The notes beneath the pieces were generated by a model, which saw nothing but the letters and a program-made list of their open reading frames with translations, was not told where the DNA came from and made no database searches. From Chitinivibrionales bacterium (lineage in GTDB: Bacteria > Fibrobacterota > Chitinivibrionia > Chitinivibrionales > FEN-1185): a stretch of 64,000 nt of DNA. The stretch spans positions 1 through 64,000 of the forward strand of contig DATJAL010000013.1 in NCBI GenBank assembly GCA_035516255.1, in the 5' to 3' direction. The translations under genes and the position numbers were made by a program. Below, piece by piece: positions 25,678 through 33,672 of the stretch. Positions within the stretch are counted from its first letter, which is position 1. The number at the start of each line of letters is the position of its first letter.

Positions 25678-27345
25678 TTAAATGGTAAAGGTGAAACGGG
25701 CCTGATGCCCGGAAATGGTCGCGTCCGAATTTATTGCAATGACAAATGACTGATGGTTTTCGACCGAAACATCCACAGGCTTGCCGGATGATAAAATTCC
25801 ACAGGCCGACAGATCTTTATCAAGAAAGTCCTCAAGCATGCCCGCAATTTCCCTCTTTGATTTCTGAGAACCATATTCCAGGATTTTCATGCCGGACAGC
25901 CTTGCGATGCGGTTGACAAGGAGGTTGAAGCAAAGGCTCCTGAAGTTGTCCGCAACGCTCTCGGGGCCGGCCACGGTGACCGCCTTGTCAAGCGATGCCT
26001 TTTCAAGGGTTTGTTCAAACAGCGTGAGCCCCATGGCCGCGGCCTCATCCGCCACCTCCCGAGAAACCGCTTGGGAAAAAACCGGCGTGTCCGTAAACAC
26101 GCTTTCCACTGGAAGCTTTTGCTCCTTTGCGCAAAAAGGGTCATTGTGGCCGACGATCATCTCCGCCCACCGGACGGCGGCATACCATTCGGAATTCATT
26201 CCCGATGCGAGCGAAGGCGCGCAGAGACACAGGCACCGTGAGGCGGTATTGTCCCTGAATTTTTTATAGGGCAAAAACCGCACGTCGTCGAAGAAATGGG
26301 AGATGCTCTTGCGGGAAGAGATGTCCTTTAAAAGCGGGTCATCCATGTCAAGCGGAGCAACCACGACGCATTTGAAGCGCTCGGCAGCGGCGCACAACGC
26401 CGCCAGCGCCTCCATGCTCGCGTTGGTAAACGTCACGCCGTGGTCCCACACCACGAGGTCGGGCGCCGAGCCTGCTTCCATGCAGGCGCCGAGCGCTTCG
26501 TCGAGCCTGTCCTGCATGTCTTGTGACGGGCATGAGATGACGCCGAGGGTGACTTCTTTTTCTCTTCCGATCACCTTTGCAAGCCGGGCGAGTCCCTGCC
26601 ATGACAAAAATCTGGACTTGAAGAAATCCTGCGATGAAACCGCCGCTGCCTGGGCGTTGAGTTCCTGATTCAATACGGTTAGATAAGCCGAGATTTTCGA
26701 TTTGTCAAACTGTTCCTCTCCTGCCGATACGGATTGAAACAAGGCATCAGTAAGGCCCGGCTGACTGCTGCCTGATTCCTTGCCCGTCTGCGGCTTCACG
26801 TCAACCATGGACAAAATCCGGTCAACGGAAGATCCCCGCGGCTTTGCTTTTGGCGCATCGACAGGTTTTTGCTGACGACCGCCTTTGGCCGGTGAAAGCA
26901 TGGATATAATTCTTGATGATTCATCAGCCGGCAGTCCTGCTTTTTTTATCAAGGCAACTGCATCATTCACGCTGATTTTCCCGTCAAGCATTTGCTGCAG
27001 CGCCAAACAAGCCCTTGTCCACGGCGCAAATACGGGAACATTTGCCGCGATGCTCTCCGCCGAAAAATCCTTCATCGTCTTCACAGGATATTCAACGAAA
27101 ACCTGTTTTTCACCGTCAATCAGCATATTTTTCGCATTGCCGGAAAGCAAAATCCCCGCGGACGCCATGAACTCGTTCCATTCCGCAATGTGAACGGAAA
27201 CCGGCTTCTTCGAAACAAATCCGAGGTCGGAGCAGACAAGAATGTTCCACGGTTCAAGGTCAATGGCAGCGGGCTTTTTGACCGGTGCAGGACCGAGCGA
27301 AACGGAAAAGGAATCGATTTGGGATTTGTCTTTGTTCACGGGCAT
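25678..27345 (-). CDS. TssB-TssC-like contractile sheath protein (fusion)
   Basis: A 555-residue cytoplasmic protein. Residues 1-130 resemble the type VI secretion small sheath subunit TssB/VipA: EPWNILVCSDLG, KPVSVHIAEWNEFM, VEYPVKTMKDFSAESIAANVP (fits the DFsPexVAxQVP signature) and ALQQMLDGK. A disordered linker (about 140-215) leads into a region resembling TssC/VipB: FFKSRFLSWQGLARL, SAPDLVVWDHG, AALCAAAERFKCVVVAP, EWYAAVRWAEMIVG, MGLTLFEQTLEK, and a C-terminal helical segment with LCFNLLVNRIARLSGM. In T6SS the two are separate genes, whereas here one chain carries both. It is the first gene of the operon with LysM-FecR, CHASE2 kinase and FHA-transglycosylase. Assignment rests on motif recognition only and should be confirmed by profile search. 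Confidence 0.55.
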   Translation of the reverse strand: MPVNKDKSQIDSFSVSLGPAPVKKPAAIDLEPWNILVCSDLGFVSKKPVSVHIAEWNEFMASAGILLSGNAKNMLIDGEKQVFVEYPVKTMKDFSAESIAANVPVFAPWTRACLALQQMLDGKISVNDAVALIKKAGLPADESSRIISMLSPAKGGRQQKPVDAPKAKPRGSSVDRILSMVDVKPQTGKESGSSQPGLTDALFQSVSAGEEQFDKSKISAYLTVLNQELNAQAAAVSSQDFFKSRFLSWQGLARLAKVIGREKEVTLGVISCPSQDMQDRLDEALGACMEAGSAPDLVVWDHGVTFTNASMEALAALCAAAERFKCVVVAPLDMDDPLLKDISSRKSISHFFDDVRFLPYKKFRDNTASRCLCLCAPSLASGMNSEWYAAVRWAEMIVGHNDPFCAKEQKLPVESVFTDTPVFSQAVSREVADEAAAMGLTLFEQTLEKASLDKAVTVAGPESVADNFRSLCFNLLVNRIARLSGMKILEYGSQKSKREIAGMLEDFLDKDLSACGILSSGKPVDVSVENHQSFVIAINSDATISGHQARFTFTI

Positions 27346-27374
27346 ATCATTTATATTGCGCGATGATATATAAT

Positions 27375-27403
27375 TTTACTTAATATATGATATTTGCTAT
27401 ATT
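27375..27403 (+). promoter_or_regulatory. Candidate promoter in AT-rich divergent region
   Basis: TTTACT (27375-27380), a 17-bp spacer and TATATT (27398-27403) point toward the Cys-rich lipoprotein gene at 27457. The 27346-27456 interval is markedly AT-rich and separates it from the divergent sheath-kinase operon, so it probably carries promoters on both strands. Confidence 0.4.
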
Positions 27404-27456
27404 TATAGGCATTAAAAAATTGCATGCACGCCTGAAATCAAGGGAAAGGCATCACC

Positions 27457-27828
27457 ATGAACAGAAGGAATTTTCTCGCCGCATCGGCGGCCGTCGCGCT
27501 CGCGTCATGCGCACGCATGGACAAGCGCGCCGCCAGGTATGACGAACACCAATGCCCCTTTTGCACCCAGAAAGCGGGCGTATGCTCCTACTGCGGCGGC
27601 AGCGGTAAGTGCGGTTTCTGCCACGGCAAGGGAAAGCGGAAGACCGTTTCGCCCAACGTCCCCGAAGAAAACATAAAGCCGGGGTTCTACGAGGAGCAAT
27701 GCCCCTACTGCAAGGGCAGCGGCGTGTGCCGCTACTGCCACGGCAACGGAAAATGCTGGGCCTGCAAGGGCACCGGCAAAGTTGACAACTGGGATTTCTA
27801 CGAACAATACAAGCAGGCCGCCAAGTAG
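27457..27828 (+). CDS. Lipoprotein with DnaJ-type CxxCxGxG zinc-finger repeats
   Basis: A 123-residue protein. Its N-terminus MNRRNFLAASAAVALASC combines a Tat-like RRNFL with a lipobox (Cys18), so it is likely exported folded and lipidated. The mature part has paired Cys motifs: CPFC, CSYCGGSGKCGFCHGKGK, then CPYCKGSGVCRYCHGNGK and CWACKGTGK. This is the DnaJ-like zinc finger layout with two half-sites, presumably binding two zinc ions. Export of such a finger is unusual, since DnaJ itself is cytoplasmic. It precedes gpmI by 30 bp on the same strand. The function is unknown, with metal binding or envelope chaperone activity plausible. Confidence 0.8.
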   Translation: MNRRNFLAASAAVALASCARMDKRAARYDEHQCPFCTQKAGVCSYCGGSGKCGFCHGKGKRKTVSPNVPEENIKPGFYEEQCPYCKGSGVCRYCHGNGKCWACKGTGKVDNWDFYEQYKQAAK

Positions 27829-27858
27829 CCCGCGCACCTCCTCCAGGAGCACCGGTTC

Positions 27859-29370
27859 ATGAAGAAAAGACCTGTCTGCCTCATCATCAGGGACGGCTGG
27901 GGACTCGGAAAAAAAGACGACACCAACGCCATTTTCAAGGCAAAAACGCCGTTTACCGACGCGTATGAAGCAGCCAATCCGGGATCGATCATCGCCACGT
28001 CGGGCCTGAGCGTGGGCCTGCCCGACGGGTACCAGGGCAACAGCGAGGTGGGCCATCTCAACATCGGTTCGGGCAGGATCATCTACCAGAGCCTCACGCG
28101 CATTGACAAATCGGTCTCCGACGGCGACTTCTTCACCAACCCCGCGTTCACCGGGGCGATCGACCTGGCCAAAAAGCGCAACGCCGCGCTCCACCTCATG
28201 GGCCTGATCCAGGAAGAGGGCGTCCACGCGGTCACGCGGCACTGCGTCGCGCTGCTCGACCTGTGCAAACGGCGCACGTTCACAAACGTCCTCGTCCACG
28301 CGCTCACCGACGGCCGCGATACGCCCCCGAAATCCGCGCGCGAGCACCTGGCGCTGCTCCAGAGCGGCATTGACAAAACAGGAACCGGCCGCGTAGCCAC
28401 GGTGATGGGCAGGTACTATGCCATGGACCGCGACAAGCGCTGGGAGCGCACCGAGATCGCGTACCGCGGCCTCATGCAGGGCCTGGGCAGGGCCGTGGCG
28501 TCCTGGCAGGAGGCGATCGACGACGCCTACGCGAGCGGCGAGACCGACGAGTTCATCAAGCCGCGGACCGTCAACTATGCCGGCATCGGCAACAACGACG
28601 TCGTCATCTTCTTCAACTTCAGGTTCGACCGCACGCGCCAGTTGACAACCGCGATCATGGAGCCCGGGTTCAAGGAATTCGCCACCGTGCCGCACCGCAT
28701 CCATTTCGTGGCCATGACCCACTACTACGACAACGGGCATTTCACCGAGGCGTATCCCGAGATCCAGAACGCCAACATCCTCGGCGAGGTGCTGAGCAAC
28801 AACGGCCTCAGGCAGCTGCGCTGCGCCGAGACCGAAAAATACGCGCATGTCACCTTCTTCTTCAACGGCCTGCGCAACGAGCCGTTCGAAAACGAGGACC
28901 GCATCCTCGTGCCCAGCCCCAAGGTGGCCACCTACGACCTCAAGCCCGAGATGAGCGCGTTCGAGGTGCGCGACAAGCTCGTGGCCGCGATCAAAACGGG
29001 CGCGTACGACGCCGTGATCATGAACTTCGCCAACTGCGACATGGTCGGGCACACCGGCGTGTTCGGGGCGACCATGAAGGCGGTGGAGACCGTTGACGCG
29101 TGCGCCCATGACGTGGTGGAAACGGCGCTTTCCCAGGGCGGGGCCTGCATCCTCATGGCCGACCACGGCAACGCCGAATACAAGAAGGCCCCGGACGGCT
29201 CCCCGCTCACGGCCCATACCACCAACCCGGTGCCCCTCACCCTGATCGGCGCGGGAAACGTCAAGGTCAGGCCTGAGGGAAAATTGTGCGACATCGCGCC
29301 GACCATCCTTGAGTTGCTTGACATAAAGAAACCGGCCGAGATGACCGGGACGTCGCTCATTGTACATTGA
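27859..29370 (+). CDS. gpmI: 2,3-bisphosphoglycerate-independent phosphoglycerate mutase
   Basis: It interconverts 3- and 2-phosphoglycerate using two Mn ions and a phosphoserine intermediate. The 503-residue length is typical. RDGWG (Asp12) and NSEVGHLNIGSGR (catalytic Ser62) are at the N-terminus. LTDGRDTPP, GRYYAMDRDKRWER, FFNFRFDRTRQLT, NCDMVGHTG, MADHGNAE and the final HTTNPVPLTLIG complete the metal and substrate sites. It functions next to PPDK (14596) in lower glycolysis. Start ATG 27859. Confidence 0.97.
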   Translation: MKKRPVCLIIRDGWGLGKKDDTNAIFKAKTPFTDAYEAANPGSIIATSGLSVGLPDGYQGNSEVGHLNIGSGRIIYQSLTRIDKSVSDGDFFTNPAFTGAIDLAKKRNAALHLMGLIQEEGVHAVTRHCVALLDLCKRRTFTNVLVHALTDGRDTPPKSAREHLALLQSGIDKTGTGRVATVMGRYYAMDRDKRWERTEIAYRGLMQGLGRAVASWQEAIDDAYASGETDEFIKPRTVNYAGIGNNDVVIFFNFRFDRTRQLTTAIMEPGFKEFATVPHRIHFVAMTHYYDNGHFTEAYPEIQNANILGEVLSNNGLRQLRCAETEKYAHVTFFFNGLRNEPFENEDRILVPSPKVATYDLKPEMSAFEVRDKLVAAIKTGAYDAVIMNFANCDMVGHTGVFGATMKAVETVDACAHDVVETALSQGGACILMADHGNAEYKKAPDGSPLTAHTTNPVPLTLIGAGNVKVRPEGKLCDIAPTILELLDIKKPAEMTGTSLIVH

Positions 29371-29379
29371 AAAGAAATA

Positions 29380-29409
29380 ACCGCAGAGACGCAAAGAGCG
29401 CAGAGAAGA
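29380..29409. repeat. Short interspersed motif CCGCAGAGACGCAAAGAGCG
   Basis: A single copy of ACCGCAGAGACGCAAAGAGC followed by GCAGAGAAGAA sits just after gpmI. It is followed by an AT-only stretch with short inverted repeats (AAAATTAAATATTAAAAATTTTTAATTTTG-like, 29415-29470). I recall similar motifs scattered in many unrelated environmental genomes. This is memory only. Confidence 0.4.
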
Positions 29410-29484
29410 ATTAAAAATTGAAAATTAAATATTAAAAATTTTTAATTTTGAATCTTTAATCTTTAATTTTCCAAGGCCTGTTAC

Positions 29485-31131
29485 ATGAAAATCGCTCTTT
29501 GCCAGCTCAACCCCGTCATGGGCGACATCGCGGGAAACACCGCCAAACTCATCGCCGCGGTGTCCGCGCATCGCGACAAAAACATAGACCTCTTCGTTTT
29601 TCCCGAGCTCATTGTCCAGGGATACCCGCCGCGCGACCTGCTCGAACAGTCATGGTTCGTCAGCCGCGGCGCCGCCGCGCTGCGCGACATTCTCGCGTTT
29701 TCAAAAAAAATCCCTGAAAGCGGCGTCCTGTTCGGCTTCGCCATGCCCAGCACGCGGAAAAACGGCAAGCGCCTCTCCAACGCCGCGCTGCTCGTTTGCA
29801 AAGGGAAAATCGTTTTCCAGCACGACAAGTCCCTGCTCCCCGCCTACGACGTGTTCGACGAGGCGCGTTACTTCGACGCGGCCGCCGGCCGCAGGGTGTG
29901 CCCGTTCAAGGGCGAGCGGCTCGGCATCACCGTGTGCGAGGACGCCTGGAACGACCCGCACATGTGGCAGCGGCTGCTCTACGACATCGACCCGGTAAAA
30001 GACCTTGCCAGAAAAGGCGCCACCATCCTCCTCAACCTTTCGGCGTCGCCGTTTTACCTGGGCAAGGAGAAAATCAGGTTCTCGCTGGTCAAGGCGCACG
30101 CCAAACGCCACCGGCTGCCTTTTGTTTTTGTCAACCAGGCCGGCGGCAACGACGAGCTCATCTTCGACGGCAACAGCATGGCGTTCGACGCAACGGGCGC
30201 CCTGCGCGCCATGCTCCCGGCGTTTAGCGAGGCCGTGCGGGTGGTCGACACCAGGGCCTTCGGCCCCGTTGTAAACCCGCCGGAGTTCGACACCATCAAG
30301 AGCGTGCACGACGCGCTCGTCTGCGGCATTTCCGACTACCTGCGCAAATGCGGGTTTACAAAGGCGCTTGTCGGGCTCTCCGGCGGCATCGACTCGGCGG
30401 TCACGGCCGCGCTCGCGGTCGACGCGCTCGGCCCGAACAACGTGTGGGGCGTCACCATGCCGTCGCGCTATTCGTCAAGCGGAAGCGTCGGCGATTCGGC
30501 GGCGCTCGCCAAAAACCTCGGCATCACCTTCACCACCATCCCCATCGAAAGCGCGTTTTCCGCCTTTACCGGGGAACTCGAGCCCGTGTTCGCCGGTCTG
30601 AAGCCCGACTTGGCCGAGGAGAACATCCAGGCGCGCGTGCGCGGCACCGTCCTCATGGCCCTCTCGAACAAGTTCGGCCATATCCTTCTGTCAACCGGCA
30701 ACAAGAGCGAGCTCGCCGTCGGCTACTGCACCCTCTACGGCGACATGAGCGGCGGCCTGAGCGTGATCTCCGACCTTCCCAAGGGCATGGTGTACAAGAT
30801 GGCGCATTACATAAACCGCGTGCGCGAGATCATCCCTGCAAACTGCATCAGCAAGCCGCCGTCAGCCGAACTGCGGCCCGGCCAGAAAGACCAGGACACC
30901 CTGCCGCCGTACGACGTGCTCGACCCCATCATCGAGCTTTTTGTTGAAGAGGGAAAATCGGCCAAGGAGATTGTCAAAAAGGGATTTGATGGAAAGACCG
31001 TGGCGTGGGTGGTGGAGGCTGTAAAGAAAAGCGAGTACAAGAGACGGCAGGCGGCTCCGGGGCTGAAGGTGACGCCCAAGGCGTTCGGGGTGGGGAGAAG
31101 GTTTCCGCTGGCGGCAAAGTATGAGTGTTAA
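29485..31131 (+). CDS. nadE: NAD+ synthase, glutamine-hydrolysing
   Basis: It amidates nicotinate adenine dinucleotide to NAD using glutamine. The 548-residue product has an N-terminal nitrilase-like glutaminase domain with the Glu-Lys-Cys triad visible in FPELIVQGYPPRDL (Glu41), HDKSLLPAYDVFDE (Lys) and GITVCEDAWND (Cys). The C-terminal synthetase domain has the PP-loop LSGGIDSAVTAALA, STGNKSELAVGYCTLYGD, LPKGMVYKMA and ISKPPSAELRPGQKDQD. The start is ATG 29485. It is the last step of the pathway begun by nadC at 4932. Confidence 0.96.
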   Translation: MKIALCQLNPVMGDIAGNTAKLIAAVSAHRDKNIDLFVFPELIVQGYPPRDLLEQSWFVSRGAAALRDILAFSKKIPESGVLFGFAMPSTRKNGKRLSNAALLVCKGKIVFQHDKSLLPAYDVFDEARYFDAAAGRRVCPFKGERLGITVCEDAWNDPHMWQRLLYDIDPVKDLARKGATILLNLSASPFYLGKEKIRFSLVKAHAKRHRLPFVFVNQAGGNDELIFDGNSMAFDATGALRAMLPAFSEAVRVVDTRAFGPVVNPPEFDTIKSVHDALVCGISDYLRKCGFTKALVGLSGGIDSAVTAALAVDALGPNNVWGVTMPSRYSSSGSVGDSAALAKNLGITFTTIPIESAFSAFTGELEPVFAGLKPDLAEENIQARVRGTVLMALSNKFGHILLSTGNKSELAVGYCTLYGDMSGGLSVISDLPKGMVYKMAHYINRVREIIPANCISKPPSAELRPGQKDQDTLPPYDVLDPIIELFVEEGKSAKEIVKKGFDGKTVAWVVEAVKKSEYKRRQAAPGLKVTPKAFGVGRRFPLAAKYEC

Positions 31132-31263
31132 AAAAAGATAAATAAAAGTTGGGCGCCCCGCGGCCGTGCCGCGGCGGCCGGGGAGAGGAAATCATGCCGG
31201 TTTTATTCCTTCTCATTGACAAATAGCAATGAACTTTTCCGGAGGGCCAGCCACGTTCATTGG

Positions 31264-31295
31264 TGTCATTGCGAGCGAAGCGAAGCTCAACGCTA
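31264..31295. repeat. Short interspersed motif GTCATTGCGAGCGAAGCGAAG
   Basis: One copy in the nadE downstream gap. A GC-rich stretch GGGCGCCCCGCGGCCGTGCC at 31150-31190 precedes it and resembles the start of family A. No gene is seen between 31132 and 31420. Confidence 0.45.
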
Positions 31296-31356
31296 ATAGC
31301 GTGTCATGAGAATTTTTTATCCTGCCGTAAAGAGGCTGATAATTTTTATATTGAAG

Positions 31357-31446
31357 AACCCGCCCCAAGTGGCGGGGATTCTTTCTTGGCTATAGAATTA
31401 GAATATTTTATAGTCGCCCGCTAACCCCGCGCCAAGTCGCGGGGAA
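31357..31446. repeat. Pair of covarying hairpins with identical CCAAGT loops
   Basis: Hairpin 1 has arms CCCGCC (31359-31364) and GGCGGG (31371-31376). Hairpin 2 has arms CCCCGCG (31425-31431) and CGCGGGG (31438-31444). Both loops are CCAAGT (31365-31370 and 31432-31437). The closing pair is C-G in one and G-C in the other, so a base change on one side is matched on the other. Confidence 0.7.
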
Positions 31447-31843
31447 TGCGCGGGCTGTGCCATTCAATCATCAAATCCCCTGCTTTCGCATGTTGCCGAT
31501 AGGAAACTCGTTCTGCGTTTCCGGTGGGATTTATTATCTGATAATGCTCAGCGAGTAATTTATCGCGTTGAATACGGATCATGGCAGCTTGAAACACGAA
31601 CGCAGAATCATCGATTTTGTTCACACGAGCTTTAACCTGCGAGAGCCTGCATAAAAAGAGTGAATCCTGTTGTTGCGTTAGATCGTCGAATAACGCGATT
31701 TGCTTTAGCGTGTCTGGTTAGAGCTTAGCATATTGCAATAACTCTTGGGAAGATTCATGGTTATCTGCATACCGGTTGAAAATGCAATTCGATAAGAACA
31801 GCACCATGGAAACGGACAGGAACATAAAACCGGCTCTGAACAC
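31421..31843 (-). pseudogene. Lipoprotein gene interrupted by an in-frame TAA
   Basis: GTG 31843 lies 6 bp after GAGGTGAGG and opens a frame with a lipoprotein signal (MFRAGFMFLSVSMVLFLSNC, Cys20 in LSNC). After 41 codons it meets TAA (31718-31720), then continues in the same frame for 98 codons to TAG at 31421. The distal part reads PDTLKQIALFDDLTQQQ, LSQVKARVNKIDD, VFQAAMIRIQRDKLLAEHY and ends PRIPRDLARG. A helical lipoprotein of about 140 residues is thus either broken by one nonsense change (a CAA codon would restore it) or miscalled. Alternatively only the 41-residue peptide is made. It follows the FG-GAP gene by 8 bp in the same direction. The distal end overlaps the CCAAGT hairpin. Confidence 0.6.
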
Positions 31844-31851
31844 AAAGTACC

Positions 31852-33672
31852 TCACCTCATCACCTTCCCCACCTCACTTCCCATTCCCTCATTCCCCGTC
31901 ACCTTCACAAAATAGACCCCGGCCCTGTCCGTCATAATTTCAAGCTCGCCTTTGTCAACCAGGCTCCGGATCGTCCTTCCCCGTGCGTCAACCACTTCAG
32001 CGGCAAAGCCTTTGTCGATATTCACCTTAACCGCGAGCATTCTGGCCTCCCCGCCGATCCTGCACCGGATCATCCCGTTGTGCGTTTCCGCGCGCGCGGA
32101 CCCCATGCCGGGCAGCGGTCTAGCCGCCGCGGTGGCGATCGGGACAAACCCGTCCCTGCGGTAATTGCCGCGACCGGTTCCCCACAGCACCGTTGCGTTC
32201 TTTGTCCCGGGCAACCGGTACGCCACGATTCCGCTCGACGACGTGTTGATCACGATCGACAGGTCGCCGCTGGTGTCTATTCTGTCAAGAGTCGGCGACG
32301 CCATTGCGCCGTTCCAGTTCGCGCCGCCGAACGTGTCCGGGAGCGCGATCTTCTGCAGCACGTTGGCCTGGTTGTCGAGGATGAACAGGTCGCCGGCGGT
32401 GTGTGAGCCCTCCTGCGTCCACGTGGTGAACAGCACCTCGGCCTTGCCGTCGTTGTCGAGGTCGGCCACCACGGGCGGGGACGCGAAACGGAAGAACGGG
32501 TCGCCGGCATGATAGACGGCAAACGGCCAGTTGCCGTGTTCTGTTTTGTCAAGGCTTACCGCGTGGACCTTGCCGTCGTACGACGAGAAGAGGATCTCCT
32601 TGAGGCCGTCGCCGTTGAGGTCGGCGACCACCGGGTCGGGCATGCAGGATTCGATCACGTTGTAGTCCTCCGACAGCGGCGCGCCGGACGCAAACGGGAT
32701 GCTCCAGTCGTAGCCGCCTTTCTTGAAACGCGTGCGGTCGGCGTTGAAAATGAACAGGCCGGTGTATTTGCTGGGCGGATAGGTCCCGCTGCAGTCGTAC
32801 ACGTCGCCCGCGGCCACGAGCTCGTACGCGCCGTCGTTGTTGACATCCGCGATCACGGCCGCGCCATCGGCGAAATTGGCGCGATAGCTTTCCACCGGCG
32901 TGCCGTCGCACAGGCCGTACCCGCGCAATTCAGGAGCGGTGTCGACCCATGCGCCCACCTCGCCCCACACCTTGGTGCCGAAAATAGAGGAGGCCGGCAC
33001 CGGCACCCCGGCCGGCGTGTAGGCGCAGATGTAATGCACGTCCGACGGCACCACGATTTCCGGCGTGCCGCTTCCCGAAAGGTCTCCGATTGCCGCGTTG
33101 TCGTTGTAAACGCCCGCGTCGTACCCCTTGTTCTTCGACCGCTGCGGCCAGCCGGGCATGATGGTCCCGTCGTACGAGCAGACCCAGGTGTTGAGCGAAT
33201 CAAGCGCGGCCTGCGTGGCGATCAGCCGGAGTTTTCCTGTTCCGTCAAGGTCGGCCGCCGCGATGCCGCGCAGTTCGGCCGAAACGATCTGTTTGGTCCA
33301 CAGGGTGTCGCCATCGTTGTTCCGCACGATGATGTTGCCGCCCGACGCCGCAACGATTTCCTGCTTTCCATCGGCGTTGATGTCCGCGACGATGATGCCC
33401 GACCAGACCCGGCTGCCGTTTTTGTTGAAGGAGGCGAGCACCTGGCCGTCGCTGCCGCGCAGGATGTTTATGGTGTAGCCGCCCGCCACCACCTCGCGTT
33501 TACCGTCGCCGGAGAGGTCGGCGACCGCGGGCGACGAATACCAGCCTGTCTCGCACCAGGAGGAATAGCAACCGCCGTGCGTCCATGAAAGGACCGGCGT
33601 ATTGACGGTTGCGGAAAGGTCCGCGGCGCAGACGATCAAAACGGCAATCGCAAGGTGAGCCATATATTTCAT
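31852..33672 (-). CDS. Secreted FG-GAP/VCBS repeat protein with C-terminal sorting domain
   Basis: A 606-residue exported protein with signal peptide (AHLAIAVLIVCAADLSA). It is built of beta-propeller FG-GAP repeats with calcium-binding D-x-[DN]-G-D/N-G motifs: VADLSGDGKREVV, VADINADGKQEIV, ADLDGTGKLRLIA, IGDLSGSGTPEIVVP, VADLNGDGLKEILF and VADLDNDGKAEVLF. The last 80 residues (VDARGRTIRSLV, GVYFVKVTG) form a small Ig-like domain of the type used for outer-membrane export and anchoring in FCB bacteria. It is probably a cell-surface or secreted protein interacting with polymers. The target is unknown. The lipoprotein remnant follows it directly. Confidence 0.85.
   Translation of the reverse strand: MKYMAHLAIAVLIVCAADLSATVNTPVLSWTHGGCYSSWCETGWYSSPAVADLSGDGKREVVAGGYTINILRGSDGQVLASFNKNGSRVWSGIIVADINADGKQEIVAASGGNIIVRNNDGDTLWTKQIVSAELRGIAAADLDGTGKLRLIATQAALDSLNTWVCSYDGTIMPGWPQRSKNKGYDAGVYNDNAAIGDLSGSGTPEIVVPSDVHYICAYTPAGVPVPASSIFGTKVWGEVGAWVDTAPELRGYGLCDGTPVESYRANFADGAAVIADVNNDGAYELVAAGDVYDCSGTYPPSKYTGLFIFNADRTRFKKGGYDWSIPFASGAPLSEDYNVIESCMPDPVVADLNGDGLKEILFSSYDGKVHAVSLDKTEHGNWPFAVYHAGDPFFRFASPPVVADLDNDGKAEVLFTTWTQEGSHTAGDLFILDNQANVLQKIALPDTFGGANWNGAMASPTLDRIDTSGDLSIVINTSSSGIVAYRLPGTKNATVLWGTGRGNYRRDGFVPIATAAARPLPGMGSARAETHNGMIRCRIGGEARMLAVKVNIDKGFAAEVVDARGRTIRSLVDKGELEIMTDRAGVYFVKVTGNEGMGSEVGKVMR

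Noticed and set aside
31357-31446. CCAAGT hairpins considered as terminators of nadE
   Set aside because: No T tract follows either stem, and they are more than 200 bp from the nadE stop.
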